In this document: positions 37,533 through 47,783 of the stretch, one piece after another | How the letters are laid out: each line of letters begins with the position of its first letter | Position numbering within the stretch: the stretch's first letter is position 1 | Origin: Rhizobium sp. BK650 | GTDB taxonomy: Bacteria; Pseudomonadota; Alphaproteobacteria; Rhizobiales; Rhizobiaceae | DNA length: 64,000 nucleotides | NCBI RefSeq assembly: GCF_014195325.1 | Contig: NZ_JACIBK010000009.1 | Location: 86,615-150,614, forward strand | Reading direction: 5' to 3' | Position numbers and translations under genes: made by a program | Notes under the pieces: generated by a model | The model's input: the letters and a program-made list of their open reading frames with translations, nothing else | Told to the model about the DNA's origin: nothing | Databases searched by the model: none

Positions 37533-38462
37533 ATGAGCCCGATTGCCATGGAGGCTGACCACCCGCCTCGAAGCAGAACGTTCATCCGCCGGTTCGCCGG
37601 TGCCCCCCTGCCCTGGATCATGCCCGTGATCATCGTCATCGGCATATTCTACCTCTATCCCGTCATCGACGTTTTCCGGCTCTCCTTCACCAATGCGACG
37701 CTCATCGGCGAAAACCAGGACTATACGCTGGGTTCGATCGGCAATGCCCTCAGTTCGCCGCAACTGCCCGACATTCTCTGGGCGACGCTGATCTTCGTCG
37801 GCGGCAGCGTCGTCGGCCAGCAGATCCTCGGTCTTGCGGTTGCTGTCACCGTCATCCGCGGCGAAAAGCGCGGCCTGTTCGGCACAACCATCCTGAGGAC
37901 GACGGCGCTGGTCGCTTGGGTCGTCCCAGGCATTGCCGGCGGCATCATCTGGCAGATGCTGTTTTCCGAAGCGCCTTATGGGGCGCTGAACAGCATTTTG
38001 AGGCTGATGCACATGCCGACGGTTGCCTGGCTTTCGGATCCGGCGATGGCGCCCTGGTCGACGCTGATCTCGAACATCTGGCGCGGCACAGCCTTTTCGA
38101 TGGTCGTGATGTATGCCGCGCTGAAATCGATCGACCCCTCGCTTTACGAAGCCGCCGAGGTCGACGGTGCCACGGCTTCGCAGCAGTTCTTCTTCGTGAC
38201 ACTTCCGCAGTTACGCGCCGCAATCCTCGTCAACATGATCCTGATCACCATCCAGACGGTCAACACTTTCGACGCGATCATCACGCTGACAGGCGGCGGA
38301 CCGGGACGCGCGACCGAAGTAATCTCTCTCTACGTCTTCAACATCGTCTTTCGAAACTACGATCTCTCCGGCGGCAGCGTGCTTTCGGTGCTGATGCTGA
38401 TCATCAGCCTTGGCTTGGCCTTCGTCTATGCGTCGTTCCTGCCGAAGGAGGAAGAGCAATGA
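37533..38462 (+). CDS. Carbohydrate ABC transporter permease (MalF type)
   Basis: 309 residues, about six membrane helices, EAA loop YEAAEVDGATASQQFFFVTLPQ and the hallmark TLTGGGPGRATEVISLYVF. The ribosome-binding site is weak, and the strong hairpin lies 28 bp upstream, consistent with lower expression than the binding protein. Its stop overlaps the next ATG (ATGA). Confidence 0.9.
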   Translation: MSPIAMEADHPPRSRTFIRRFAGAPLPWIMPVIIVIGIFYLYPVIDVFRLSFTNATLIGENQDYTLGSIGNALSSPQLPDILWATLIFVGGSVVGQQILGLAVAVTVIRGEKRGLFGTTILRTTALVAWVVPGIAGGIIWQMLFSEAPYGALNSILRLMHMPTVAWLSDPAMAPWSTLISNIWRGTAFSMVVMYAALKSIDPSLYEAAEVDGATASQQFFFVTLPQLRAAILVNMILITIQTVNTFDAIITLTGGGPGRATEVISLYVFNIVFRNYDLSGGSVLSVLMLIISLGLAFVYASFLPKEEEQ

Positions 38463-39301
38463 GCGCACGCACCGGAACACGGCTCGGCGATGCCATGAGC
38501 TATCTCTTCATGCTGGTGATGTTCGTCTTCTTTGCAGGCCCCCTCACCTATCTCCTGTCGATGGCGCTGCGTGACAAGCGTGAGGTTTATCGCGGCGCGG
38601 CACGTTATATTCCCGACAATCCCACCATCCAGAATTTCATCACTGTTCTCAACAACAGCTATTTTCCAATCTATCTCTGGAACGGCCTGAAGCTTGCGGC
38701 CTTGAGCGGGTTCGGCGTGTTGATAGTCGCCTTGCCTGCCGCTTACGCTTTCTCGCGCTTCCAGTTCCGTGGCAAAGGCCTCTCGATGATGGGGCTCCTG
38801 CTATTCCAGATGATCTCGCCGCTCGTCATCATGGTGCCGCTCTATCGCTATATGAACCGTCTCGGCCTCCTCGACACGCATTTTGCCGTCGTCATGGTCT
38901 ATATCGCGCTCGGTGTCCCCCTTGCGACCTGGCTTTTGAAAGGCACCGTCGACGGCATTCCGCGCAGCCTGGACGAAGCCGCGATGATCGACGGATGCAA
39001 CCGCTTCTCGGTCTTCTGGCGCATCATACTGCCCCTGTCGGCGCCGGGCATTGCCTCGGTCTTCATCATCACTGTCATTGCCGGTTGGTCGCAATTCCTG
39101 GTGCCCTTCCTGCTGCTCACCAAAAATGACCTGATGCCGATCGGCGTCGGAATCTTTAACTTCCGTGGCATGCAGACCGACTCGTCGATCCAACTGCTTG
39201 CGGCCGCCTGCCTGATCTCCGTTGTTCCGGCGATCGTGGCCTTCCTGTCGCTTCAGAGGCTGATCCTCGGCGCCATGACCAGCGGCGCGGTTAAGGGGTA
39301 G
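38459..39301 (+). CDS. Carbohydrate ABC transporter permease (MalG type)
   Basis: 280 residues starting at the ATG that overlaps the stop of the upstream permease. About six membrane helices; EAA loop LDEAAMIDGCNRFSVFWRII. A longer in-frame reading back to 37916 is a shadow of the upstream gene. Inner-membrane partner of the 37533-38462 product. Confidence 0.9.
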   Translation: MSARTGTRLGDAMSYLFMLVMFVFFAGPLTYLLSMALRDKREVYRGAARYIPDNPTIQNFITVLNNSYFPIYLWNGLKLAALSGFGVLIVALPAAYAFSRFQFRGKGLSMMGLLLFQMISPLVIMVPLYRYMNRLGLLDTHFAVVMVYIALGVPLATWLLKGTVDGIPRSLDEAAMIDGCNRFSVFWRIILPLSAPGIASVFIITVIAGWSQFLVPFLLLTKNDLMPIGVGIFNFRGMQTDSSIQLLAAACLISVVPAIVAFLSLQRLILGAMTSGAVKG

Positions 39302-39340
39302 AGCCGGTTTGCCCCAGTGGTTGATAGAGGATCCTAACCC

Positions 39341-40579
39341 ATGAACCAGATGACCGGCGCCAGACCGTCCCCCGATCTGACGGGGGCCAATGTGGAGGAT
39401 GCGGGCGAGCACAACAGAGCCGTGGTGATACGCTGCATCCATAGGCAGGCGCCAATTTCGCGCGCCGAGATCGCCAGGCAGACCGGCTTCACAAAACCGG
39501 CAATCGCGCGGATCGTCGACCGCCTGCTCGACGAGGGCCTGATCATCGAGGCCCGCCGGCGGCACGGGCTGAGGGGGCAGCCGGCAATCGAGCTCGAGAT
39601 AAATCCCGATGCGTTTTTCGCAATCGGCATCGACATGGATCGCGACCACCTTACGATCCTGGCCGTCGATGCCGTCGGCAATGTGCGCGCACGCGTCCAC
39701 CACGAGAAACGCTATGTGCGTCCAGCCGAGTTCATGCAGCTGACGGCCGATGCCATATCGCATTTCCACCGGAGCCGCCTGGTCGACGACGCGCATCTGG
39801 CCGGGATCGGCCTTGCGATGCCGGATTGGCTTGGAGAGATCCCTTTCCTCGGCATGCCGGACGACTATTCCGAATGGACGATGTTCGACGTACGCGCTGC
39901 CCTCGAAAACCTGACGCAGCATCCGGTCTTCATCGAAAATGAGACCAACGCCGCAGCGCTTGCCGAGCTTGACTATGGCCTCGGGGCGGAAAGCCGCAGC
40001 TTCTTTTACATCGCAATCAATGCCTGCCTGGGCGGCGGCCTCGTGCTCGATGGCAATGGCCATCGCGGCGCCATGGCGCTTAGCGGCGAAATCGGCTGGC
40101 TGCCGATCGCCAACCACCGGGACAAGACCGCTCAGAAGGTCGATCTTCTCGGTGAGGTGGTAACGCTTTTCTTCCTCTATAAATTTCTTGCGGAACACGG
40201 CATCCGCGCAAGCGTGCCCCAGGACCTTCTTTCACTCGACGGGCACGGCAGAGCGCTCGTTTCAAAGTGGCTGAAGGAAATGAGCGGGCATTTAGCTGTT
40301 GCGGTCAAGCATATCGGCATGATCGTCGATCCTGACGCGATCATCATCGGAGGCCGACTGCCGATCCGCATGATCGACGAGTTGCTCCGCTACGTTCACG
40401 AACATCTGACGGCCGGAGACGCTACTCTGCCCACGCTGCATCGCGCCTCGATCGGCGAGGATGCCTCGGCGCTCGGCGCGGCAGCGATGCCGATGGCGGC
40501 CGCCTTGATGCTCGCTTCAGCCAACGCCGTTCAACGCACCCGTTCGCCCCTCAAATTCATGGATCGCCTGAACAATTAA
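39341..40579 (+). CDS. ROK-family transcriptional regulator inside the ABC operon
   Basis: 412 residues. Winged helix APISRAEIARQTGFTKPAIA at about 42-61, then a ROK domain (FAIGIDMDRDHLTILAVD, ENETNAAALAELDYG, VDPDAIIIGGRLP). The zinc motif CxCGxxGC is missing. It lies between the permease and isomerase genes, in the same orientation. Either this or the ROK protein at 33673 is the likely binder of the shared promoter element. Confidence 0.87.
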   Translation: MNQMTGARPSPDLTGANVEDAGEHNRAVVIRCIHRQAPISRAEIARQTGFTKPAIARIVDRLLDEGLIIEARRRHGLRGQPAIELEINPDAFFAIGIDMDRDHLTILAVDAVGNVRARVHHEKRYVRPAEFMQLTADAISHFHRSRLVDDAHLAGIGLAMPDWLGEIPFLGMPDDYSEWTMFDVRAALENLTQHPVFIENETNAAALAELDYGLGAESRSFFYIAINACLGGGLVLDGNGHRGAMALSGEIGWLPIANHRDKTAQKVDLLGEVVTLFFLYKFLAEHGIRASVPQDLLSLDGHGRALVSKWLKEMSGHLAVAVKHIGMIVDPDAIIIGGRLPIRMIDELLRYVHEHLTAGDATLPTLHRASIGEDASALGAAAMPMAAALMLASANAVQRTRSPLKFMDRLNN

Positions 40580-40610
40580 TAAAGCCGGCAAGGCCGCTGG
40601 GAGGATCTTG

Positions 40611-41465
40611 ATGAGGATTGGTTTTTATACATCGACGTTCAACGACCGACCGCTCGAGGAAGTGGTGGGTTTTGCGGCGTCGGCCGGCTTCGATGCGATC
40701 GAAATCGATGTCAGCGGCCATATCAAGGCCCCGGAGGGAGTGCGCGCTGCCGTAGCACTTGCCCGCGAGCGTAACCTCTTCGTCTCCTCGATCACCTATT
40801 TCGGCAATCAACTCGACGCCGACCGAGGCAAACGTGGCGAGCTGCGCGCCCGCACAGAGGAATTTGCCCAGGCGATCGGCGAAGCGGGCGTGCCGATCTT
40901 CGTGATCTTTCCCGGACGCGACGACAATGCCGATGACGAAGCCAATTACGATGATTTTGCCGATTTTGCCAACCGGCTGATTGGCAAGACGACCGCAAGC
41001 GGCCTGGTCTTTGCGATCGAAAACTGGCCAGGGCCAAAGGATAATTTCCTCGGGACCACGCCGAAGGGGTGGCAGGAGCTCTTCAAGCGCATACCCGATC
41101 GGCGCTTCGGTCTTGAATTCGACCCGTCGCACCTCATCCGCATCGGCGTCGACCCCTACGCCGCGATGGATGCGGTCAAGGATCGTATTGCCATTCTCCA
41201 TGCCAAGGATACTGCAATCGATGCGGCCGTCCAGCAGGCGGTCGGTTTTCACGGCAAGGGCTGGTGGCAATACAAGCTGCCCGGCCAGGGCCTTCTCGAT
41301 TGGCCGCGCTTCCTGCGCCAGGCTCGCACCAACGGCTTCGACGGCACCCTTTCGATCGAGCACGAGGATGCTGCCTACGGCTGGCCGGGCAAAGATCTCG
41401 ACGCGCGAAAAGAGGGCGAACGCGTCGGTCTTGCCTACCTCAGAAATGTCTTGAACACGCTTTGA
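40611..41465 (+). CDS. Sugar phosphate isomerase/epimerase-type TIM-barrel protein
   Basis: 284 residues of the xylose-isomerase-like/AP-endonuclease-2 barrel family: FYTSTFNDRPLEEVVGFAAS, then FAIENWPGPKDN, LEFDPSHLIRIGVDP and SIEHEDAAYGWPG, which carry the usual Glu, His and Asp metal ligands. The family contains many sugar, inosose and hydroxypyruvate isomerases. Start 40611 has GGGAGG upstream. Operon position next to the Gfo/Idh enzyme across the divergent promoter suggests a dehydrogenase-isomerase route for the imported sugar. Confidence 0.87.
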   Translation: MRIGFYTSTFNDRPLEEVVGFAASAGFDAIEIDVSGHIKAPEGVRAAVALARERNLFVSSITYFGNQLDADRGKRGELRARTEEFAQAIGEAGVPIFVIFPGRDDNADDEANYDDFADFANRLIGKTTASGLVFAIENWPGPKDNFLGTTPKGWQELFKRIPDRRFGLEFDPSHLIRIGVDPYAAMDAVKDRIAILHAKDTAIDAAVQQAVGFHGKGWWQYKLPGQGLLDWPRFLRQARTNGFDGTLSIEHEDAAYGWPGKDLDARKEGERVGLAYLRNVLNTL

Positions 41466-41486
41466 CGGCGACCGGGGAGGACGAAA

Positions 41487-42548
<1,062 letters not shown>

Positions 42549-42569
42549 TTGCGTCGACAGGGCGGCTGT

Positions 42570-42592
42570 GCGTCGGCTGCTCACGCCGACGC
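42570..42592 (+). terminator. Candidate terminator of the ABC operon
   Basis: GCGTCGGC and GCCGACGC form an 8-bp stem with a 7-base loop, 22 bases after the ATPase stop codon. No T-run follows, so it may act as a 3-prime mRNA end stabiliser or a Rho-assisted site. Confidence 0.45.
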
Positions 42593-42782
42593 GACCAAAA
42601 GGCCATGAGATCATGAAAGATGCGAACGACCTTTTGACGCCCTAAAGCTTATATTAGCATTCAGCCTTTATGGAAGGTGATCGTGCTCTAGGAGCAACGA
42701 CGAAAGCCCCGTCGGCCAAGGTGCCGGCAGCATCGTTTTCGGGGGCAGGCGGCCTGTTCGTATCGATGACAGTTCGAGGACC

Positions 42783-44360
42783 ATGTCTACTGAAACAGCA
42801 CTCTCGGTCGGCCTGCTGGAGCGCCTTGTGCAGCCGCGAACGCGGTCCCACCGGATCGTCGAGTGGGTCGTTCTGGCTGTCTGGTTCGTCGCGGTCGGCC
42901 TTCAGGTATTCCACCATGTGATGTTTCGCGATGAGGTCCGTGCCCTGACACTGGCTCTTTCCGGCGACAGCATATGGGCTATGCTCCGAACAATCCATGG
43001 TGAGGGTCATCCGGCGGTCTGGTATCTGCTTCTGCGTGTTGCACATCTGATATTCGGAAGCGTAGAGGTTCTCCCCGGCCTTGCCTTGCTGGTCGCCACT
43101 GCCGCAGTGATCTTACTTCTCTTCCGCTCACCATTCCCCCTCATTCTGGTCATCTTGATCATAGGTAGCGACGCTTTGGCCTATGAATATTCCGTCATGG
43201 CCAGGAACTACGGCATATCCGCGCTGCTGCTCTTCGTCATTGCCGCAAATTACCAGGCCTGGCGGACGAGAGGATATCTAATCGGCGGGCTGCTCTTTCT
43301 TCTCGCCAACACCAATGTCATTGCCGCCATCATGACCGGCGGCTTCCTGCTCTTCTGGTTCCTCGACCTCCTCGAAGACCGCGCCATGCGCTCATTTCGG
43401 TCATTGACCAACTTCTTCGTCAATGCGGTGATCGCGACGGCCGGATTGGTGGTTTGCGGCATCACCATCCTGCCGACGTTCAACGACGCCGCGGTCGCCG
43501 ATCTTTCGATGACTTCACCAGTCGAACTGGCCCTGAATGCGCTCGTAAACCCGGCGAGCACAACGCCTGGCGCCCTTTTTCCGACCGTGCCCATCCCGAT
43601 CGGATCACTAGTGCTCTTCGGTTCCACGCTCGGCCTTCTGGCGAGACCGGCCGCTTTCGTCGGGGCCGTCGTCGCGCTTGTCGTTTTTTCGCTCTTTTCC
43701 AATCTGGCATCGGCCGGCGATGAAAGGCATGCGCTGGTTTGGTTCTGCTTCTGCCTGTCGCTTTACTGGATCAGTTGGGATCGGATCGCAGACTGCTTTG
43801 CAGGAGAAAAGGCAATGCGTTCAAGTGCGTTGGTTCGCTTCGGCTGTGGGCTGTTGGGGATAATGGTGGGGCTGCAGGCACTGCTAGGGTTCACCAGGGG
43901 GGCTCATGCAATTGGCGTCGGCAGGGTCGAGAGCCGCAGTGCGGACCTTGCTCGTCTCATCCGCTCCTCGCCGGAACTCGCTAAGGCAACCATCGTCGCC
44001 GAGCCGGAATATCTCGCCGAAGCCCTGTCTTACTACATCGACAATCCGATATACCTGATCCGCGAGCACAAATTCGGAACGTACGTCCGCTTTACCAAGA
44101 AGGGTAAGCTCGACACTGATCTTGGAGAGACGCTGACAATCAGCCAGGACCTGCGCACGCAGACTGCCCTTCCAGTGGTAATCCTGATGCAACATAAGCT
44201 GAAAAAAATCGTTCCGGGCGAGATCTACCGCGAGGGTTACAACTGGACCTTCCATGCCTCCCGCCAGCAGATAGACGATTTTCTATCGGCAACGACGCTG
44301 CTCGCAGAATTCGGCCCTGCGAATTATTTCGAAACCTATGATGTGTATCTGTTGAAGTGA
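42783..44360 (+). CDS. Polytopic membrane protein, probable GT-C-type glycosyltransferase
   Basis: 525 residues with many membrane helices. In the first external loop there is an acidic pair in MFRDEVRALTLAL (D50, E51), followed by HGEGHPAVWYLLLR, the layout of GT-C enzymes that use polyprenyl-phosphate sugars. A soluble C-terminal part of about 150 residues (SRSADLARLIRSSPELAKA, VAEPEYLAEALSYYIDNP) lies outside the helices. It is followed 39 bases later by a UbiA-type prenyltransferase and a HAD phosphatase, which could supply a polyprenyl-phosphate sugar donor. The acceptor is unknown. Confidence 0.65.
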   Translation: MSTETALSVGLLERLVQPRTRSHRIVEWVVLAVWFVAVGLQVFHHVMFRDEVRALTLALSGDSIWAMLRTIHGEGHPAVWYLLLRVAHLIFGSVEVLPGLALLVATAAVILLLFRSPFPLILVILIIGSDALAYEYSVMARNYGISALLLFVIAANYQAWRTRGYLIGGLLFLLANTNVIAAIMTGGFLLFWFLDLLEDRAMRSFRSLTNFFVNAVIATAGLVVCGITILPTFNDAAVADLSMTSPVELALNALVNPASTTPGALFPTVPIPIGSLVLFGSTLGLLARPAAFVGAVVALVVFSLFSNLASAGDERHALVWFCFCLSLYWISWDRIADCFAGEKAMRSSALVRFGCGLLGIMVGLQALLGFTRGAHAIGVGRVESRSADLARLIRSSPELAKATIVAEPEYLAEALSYYIDNPIYLIREHKFGTYVRFTKKGKLDTDLGETLTISQDLRTQTALPVVILMQHKLKKIVPGEIYREGYNWTFHASRQQIDDFLSATTLLAEFGPANYFETYDVYLLK

Positions 44361-44399
44361 TCGGAATTAGGCCGTCTGATGATGAAGGAGGCGTCCCAC

Positions 44400-45386
44400 A
44401 TGAACACAGGCGTGGGTGAGCACAGGGCGACCACATCAGGTCGAGCGGCTTTGCGCGACTATATTGCCATTGCGCGGCTCGATCACAGCACGAAGCATGT
44501 CTTCATCGTTCCCGGTATCGTCCTCGCCTACCTTCTCCGCGGCGTCAGAAACGACGACCTAGCGTCCTCGATCCTGCTCGGACTTGTGACTGTGATCTGC
44601 ATCGCATCCGCGAATTACTGCATTAATGAGTGGTTTGACCGCGAGTTTGACCGACATCATCCTACGAAATCCCATCGGTCGGCTGTACAAAGCGCGATGA
44701 ACGGCAGGCTGGTTCAGCTCGAATGGACCCTGCTGCTCACCGTCGGCCTCGGCTGCGCCATTCTGGCGAGCAAGCTACTGTTCTTCGCCGCGTGCTTATT
44801 TACGATTCAGGGAATTCTCTACAATCTCGATCCGATCAGAAGCAAGGACAAGGCCTATCTCGACGTCATATCAGAATCGATCAACAATCCGATCCGCCTG
44901 GTGATCGGCTGGTCAATGATCGACGCAACGAGCCTCCCGCCGGGCTCGATTATCCTGGCATATTGGTTCGGCGGCGCGTTCCTGATGGCAGCCAAGCGGT
45001 TGTCGGAATATGAAGAGATCGTCGCGTCACATGGAAAGGAGCTGCTGTCGCGCTACCGGGCAAGTTTCGCTCAGTATACACAGGTCTCGCTGACCGCCTC
45101 CTGCATCGCCTATTCGTTGTTTTCGATTGGCTTTTTATGTGTCTTCCTGGTCAAGTATCGCATCGAGTACATACTCGTCCTGCCCTTCGTGGTGGCCTTG
45201 TTCACGGTCTATTTCGTGATGGCGACGAAACCGGGCTCTACAGCGCAGAAGCCGGAAAAGCTGTTCCGCGAGCCTGGCCTGATCGTGATTGTCGCGGCCC
45301 TGGTTGTGGCCTTCATCTTCACGACCCTTGTCGATATCCCGCTTCTGGTGACGCTGACCGAGCAGCACTACATTACTATTCGATGA
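44400..45386 (+). CDS. UbiA-family prenyltransferase, decaprenyl-phosphate phosphoribosyltransferase-like
   Basis: 328 residues, about eight membrane helices. The first Asp-rich motif is N76-EWF-D80-REF-D84 (NEWFDREFDRHHP); the second is around YLDVISESINNPIR. This resembles the branch of UbiA that moves 5-phosphoribose to decaprenyl phosphate (mycobacterial Rv3806c) and rhizobial NoeC more than ubiquinone enzymes. Start 44400 is behind AAGGAGG; the start at 44379 is less likely. The stop overlaps the ATG of the HAD gene (ATGA), a strong sign of joint function. Confidence 0.75.
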   Translation: MNTGVGEHRATTSGRAALRDYIAIARLDHSTKHVFIVPGIVLAYLLRGVRNDDLASSILLGLVTVICIASANYCINEWFDREFDRHHPTKSHRSAVQSAMNGRLVQLEWTLLLTVGLGCAILASKLLFFAACLFTIQGILYNLDPIRSKDKAYLDVISESINNPIRLVIGWSMIDATSLPPGSIILAYWFGGAFLMAAKRLSEYEEIVASHGKELLSRYRASFAQYTQVSLTASCIAYSLFSIGFLCVFLVKYRIEYILVLPFVVALFTVYFVMATKPGSTAQKPEKLFREPGLIVIVAALVVAFIFTTLVDIPLLVTLTEQHYITIR

Positions 45387-46087
45387 CCGTGGGGAATGTC
45401 GACTGGGGCAGTATCCGCTTAGTCGTCTTCGACGTCGACGGCACGCTCTACAACCAAAGCAGGCTACGCCGTCGGATGGCCTGCGAAATGGTGGCCAATG
45501 TGCTGATGAGCGCCAGCCTGACCAATCTGCGTGTGCTGCGCGCATACCGCTTCCTGCGGGAAACCATCGGCAACGAAGAAATCGACGACTTTCAGACGAG
45601 CCTCATGGCGCGAACTGTCGAGCAAACCGGCCAGCCGGCCGAAAGAATAGAGGCAATCGTCAGCGAGTGGATCGAGCGTCGCCCGCTCGCCCATATAGCA
45701 TCCTGCCGGTATGATGGAGTGACGGAGCTTTTTGCGGAGCTTAGGCGCCAGAACAAGGCGATCGGAATCTATTCTGATTATCCGGCCGGTGAGAAGTTGC
45801 AGAAGATGACATTGTCGGCTGACCACATATTGGCCTCAGGCGATTCCGATGTCGGCATTCTAAAGCCGAATCCGCGCGGCCTGCGGATGCTGATGCAACG
45901 CGCTGGCGTAGGCCCGGCGCAAACAGTTCTAATTGGGGACAGGCCGGAGCGGGATGGTCTTGCGGCGCGCCGCGTCGGCGTCCTACCACTCATTCGCTCC
46001 GAGAGGCCGCGGGAGGGCTGGCTGACTTTTTCGACTTATTCAGACCCGGTATTCGAAGCGTTGCGAGCGGGCAGAGCGTCCGGATGA
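45383..46087 (+). CDS. HAD-superfamily phosphatase coupled to the UbiA gene
   Basis: 234 residues. HAD motif I FDVDGTLYN (D17, D19), motif II SDYPAGEK, motif III Lys in GILKPNPRGL and motif IV IGDRPERDGLAA. All four catalytic motifs are present. It starts inside the last codons of the UbiA gene. By analogy with the mycobacterial route, it may remove the 5-phosphate from polyprenyl-phospho-ribose-5-phosphate. The in-frame region upstream to 45137 is a shadow of the UbiA gene. Confidence 0.8.
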   Translation: MTVGNVDWGSIRLVVFDVDGTLYNQSRLRRRMACEMVANVLMSASLTNLRVLRAYRFLRETIGNEEIDDFQTSLMARTVEQTGQPAERIEAIVSEWIERRPLAHIASCRYDGVTELFAELRRQNKAIGIYSDYPAGEKLQKMTLSADHILASGDSDVGILKPNPRGLRMLMQRAGVGPAQTVLIGDRPERDGLAARRVGVLPLIRSERPREGWLTFSTYSDPVFEALRAGRASG

Positions 46088-46430
46088 TCCTGTCCAAGCA
46101 TCCGCTATGCGTTTACCGGAGGCCTGGCTGCGTTGGTCGCGCAAGCTGCCGTCGTGGAGGCACGCATGAAGGGTGCGACCGCAGCGCTGGCGACCAGCTG
46201 CGAGTGATTTCCGACATATTCGGGTTTAGCTCGCGTCGGACATATCAAGTTGGCGAGTGCTCTGCCAGCCATTTATAGAAGCTTGCCGACGTCGCGGTGG
46301 GAAGGACCAAGTTCCCTTTGCACACAAGAACCGGGTGGAATCGCTTCCGCCTGGTTCTTGTGTGTTGTTGCGACGAATCCGCTGGCCGGCACATTGCCGC
46401 TCATCGCTGCCGCTTGGCCGAAGAGAGCGA
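46088..46430. other. Convergent intergenic region with long hairpin
   Basis: About 340 bases between the HAD gene and the hemN gene, which converge. It holds the 44-base hairpin at 46321-46364. Short ORFs at 46084-46278 and 46226-46507 have no family features. Confidence 0.45.
46321..46364. other. Long near-perfect inverted repeat (20-bp arms, 4-base loop)
   Basis: The left arm 46321-46340 starts CACACAAGAACC; the right arm 46345-46364 ends GGTTCTTGTGTG. The arms pair over 20 positions with two mismatches that become G-U wobbles in RNA. Loop is TCGC. No T-run follows on either strand. It could be a bidirectional terminator between convergent genes, a palindromic repeat element or the core of a small RNA. 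Confidence 0.6.
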
Positions 46431-47783
46431 TCAAGTCGCCTTGCTGTGCGCCCGGCCGAATGAGCCGAAATAAGCGTCAAAGGCCGCCGCGACGGCACGG
46501 ACCATGAAGCGGCGCGCTTTCGAGACGGTCACGCAGCCATTGTCTATCGTCACCACGCCATCCGACACGAGACTGTCCAGCCGGTCGTTTCGCTCGACCA
46601 GGAAGCCGATATCGTAGCCGACCTCTGCGCCGAGCTTTGCGAGATCGACCTTGAAGTCGCACATCAGACGCTCGATCACTTTGGCGCGAAACCTATCCTC
46701 CCAGGTCAGAGCATATCCCTTGGCCGTTGCCAGGATGCCCGAAGTGACCCGCTCGGCATAGCGACCAAGCGCCACGTGGTTCTGGAAGTAGCCGCCAGGC
46801 AGGCGGCCGATCGCCGAAGCACCGAGGCCGACCAAGGTTTCGCATTCGTCCGTTGTATAACCCTGGAAGTTCCGCCGCATGCTTCCCGAAAGGGCGGCGA
46901 CGGCGAGCTGATCGTCGGGCAATGCGAAATGGTCGAGGCCGACGCGAATATATCCGGCGCGCTCCAACTCCTCGGCAATTGCCTCGGCCTGCTCGTTGCG
47001 TTGAGAAGCATCGGGCAGCGCCGCTTCGTCGATCAGCCTCTGATGCTTCTTGAAGGCCGGCACATGCGCATATCCAAAAACGGCGAAACGCTCCGGCCGC
47101 AGCTCGGCAGCCGTCCTGACTGTTTCGATACACGACTGGGTGGTCTGATGCGGAAGCCCGTAGATCAGGTCGAAGTTGATGCTCGTCACACCATAGCCTC
47201 TAAGCCCTGTCACGGCTGACTGCGTCTGCTCGACGCTCTGTCTCCGGTTGATCGCTTTTTGGACGACCGGGTCGAAGCTCTGAACCCCAAGACTTGCGCG
47301 GTCGACGCCGTTCTCGCAAAGAGCGGAGATCATCCCGTTCGACAGCGTCCGGGGATCGATCTCCACGGCGACGCTGCAGTCACTCGTAAACTGAAACGCG
47401 CTTTTTAGCTTGTTCATCAGGCTTGTAAATTCGTCCGGCTTCATGATGGTCGGCGTGCCGCCGCCGAAATGAACATTCTTGACTGAAACATCGTTACCAG
47501 CCGCCTGCGTTACGAGTTCGATCTCCTGGCTCAGGATGTCGAGATATTGCAGGACAGGCGCATCGTGGCGCGTGATGGTCGTGTGACAGCCGCAATACCA
47601 GCACATGGAGCGACAAAAGGGAATGTGAAGATAAACGGAGACAGGTCCGGAGGACCCGATCTCAGAAAGACCATGCACATATTGTTCCGGCCCGACAGCC
47701 GGCGAAAACGCGGGAGCGGTCGGATAGCTGGTGTAACGTGGCAGGCGGGCCTCGCCGTATTTGGCGACCAGGGCATTGGACAT
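46431..47783 (-). CDS. hemN: Oxygen-independent coproporphyrinogen III oxidase
   Basis: 450 residues. Radical-SAM cluster motif FCRSMCWYCGC, then VHFGGGTPTIM, the HemN-type YTSYPTAP start and a C-terminal HemN domain (GGYFQNHVALGRYAERV, in part). The enzyme makes protoporphyrinogen IX precursors without oxygen, needed under microaerobic and symbiotic conditions. Start 47783 has GAAGGCG before it; a 47924 start would add 47 residues unlike the family. An Fnr/FixK-like box lies 59-72 bases upstream. Confidence 0.92.
   Translation of the reverse strand: MSNALVAKYGEARLPRYTSYPTAPAFSPAVGPEQYVHGLSEIGSSGPVSVYLHIPFCRSMCWYCGCHTTITRHDAPVLQYLDILSQEIELVTQAAGNDVSVKNVHFGGGTPTIMKPDEFTSLMNKLKSAFQFTSDCSVAVEIDPRTLSNGMISALCENGVDRASLGVQSFDPVVQKAINRRQSVEQTQSAVTGLRGYGVTSINFDLIYGLPHQTTQSCIETVRTAAELRPERFAVFGYAHVPAFKKHQRLIDEAALPDASQRNEQAEAIAEELERAGYIRVGLDHFALPDDQLAVAALSGSMRRNFQGYTTDECETLVGLGASAIGRLPGGYFQNHVALGRYAERVTSGILATAKGYALTWEDRFRAKVIERLMCDFKVDLAKLGAEVGYDIGFLVERNDRLDSLVSDGVVTIDNGCVTVSKARRFMVRAVAAAFDAYFGSFGRAHSKAT

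Noticed and set aside
37916..38458. N-terminal extension of the MalG-type permease back to 37916
   Set aside because: This part is an out-of-frame reading of the MalF-type gene; the ATGA overlap at 38459 is the natural start.
38801..40198. 465-codon minus-strand ORF
   Set aside because: Antisense to a permease and a ROK gene that both have clear motifs.
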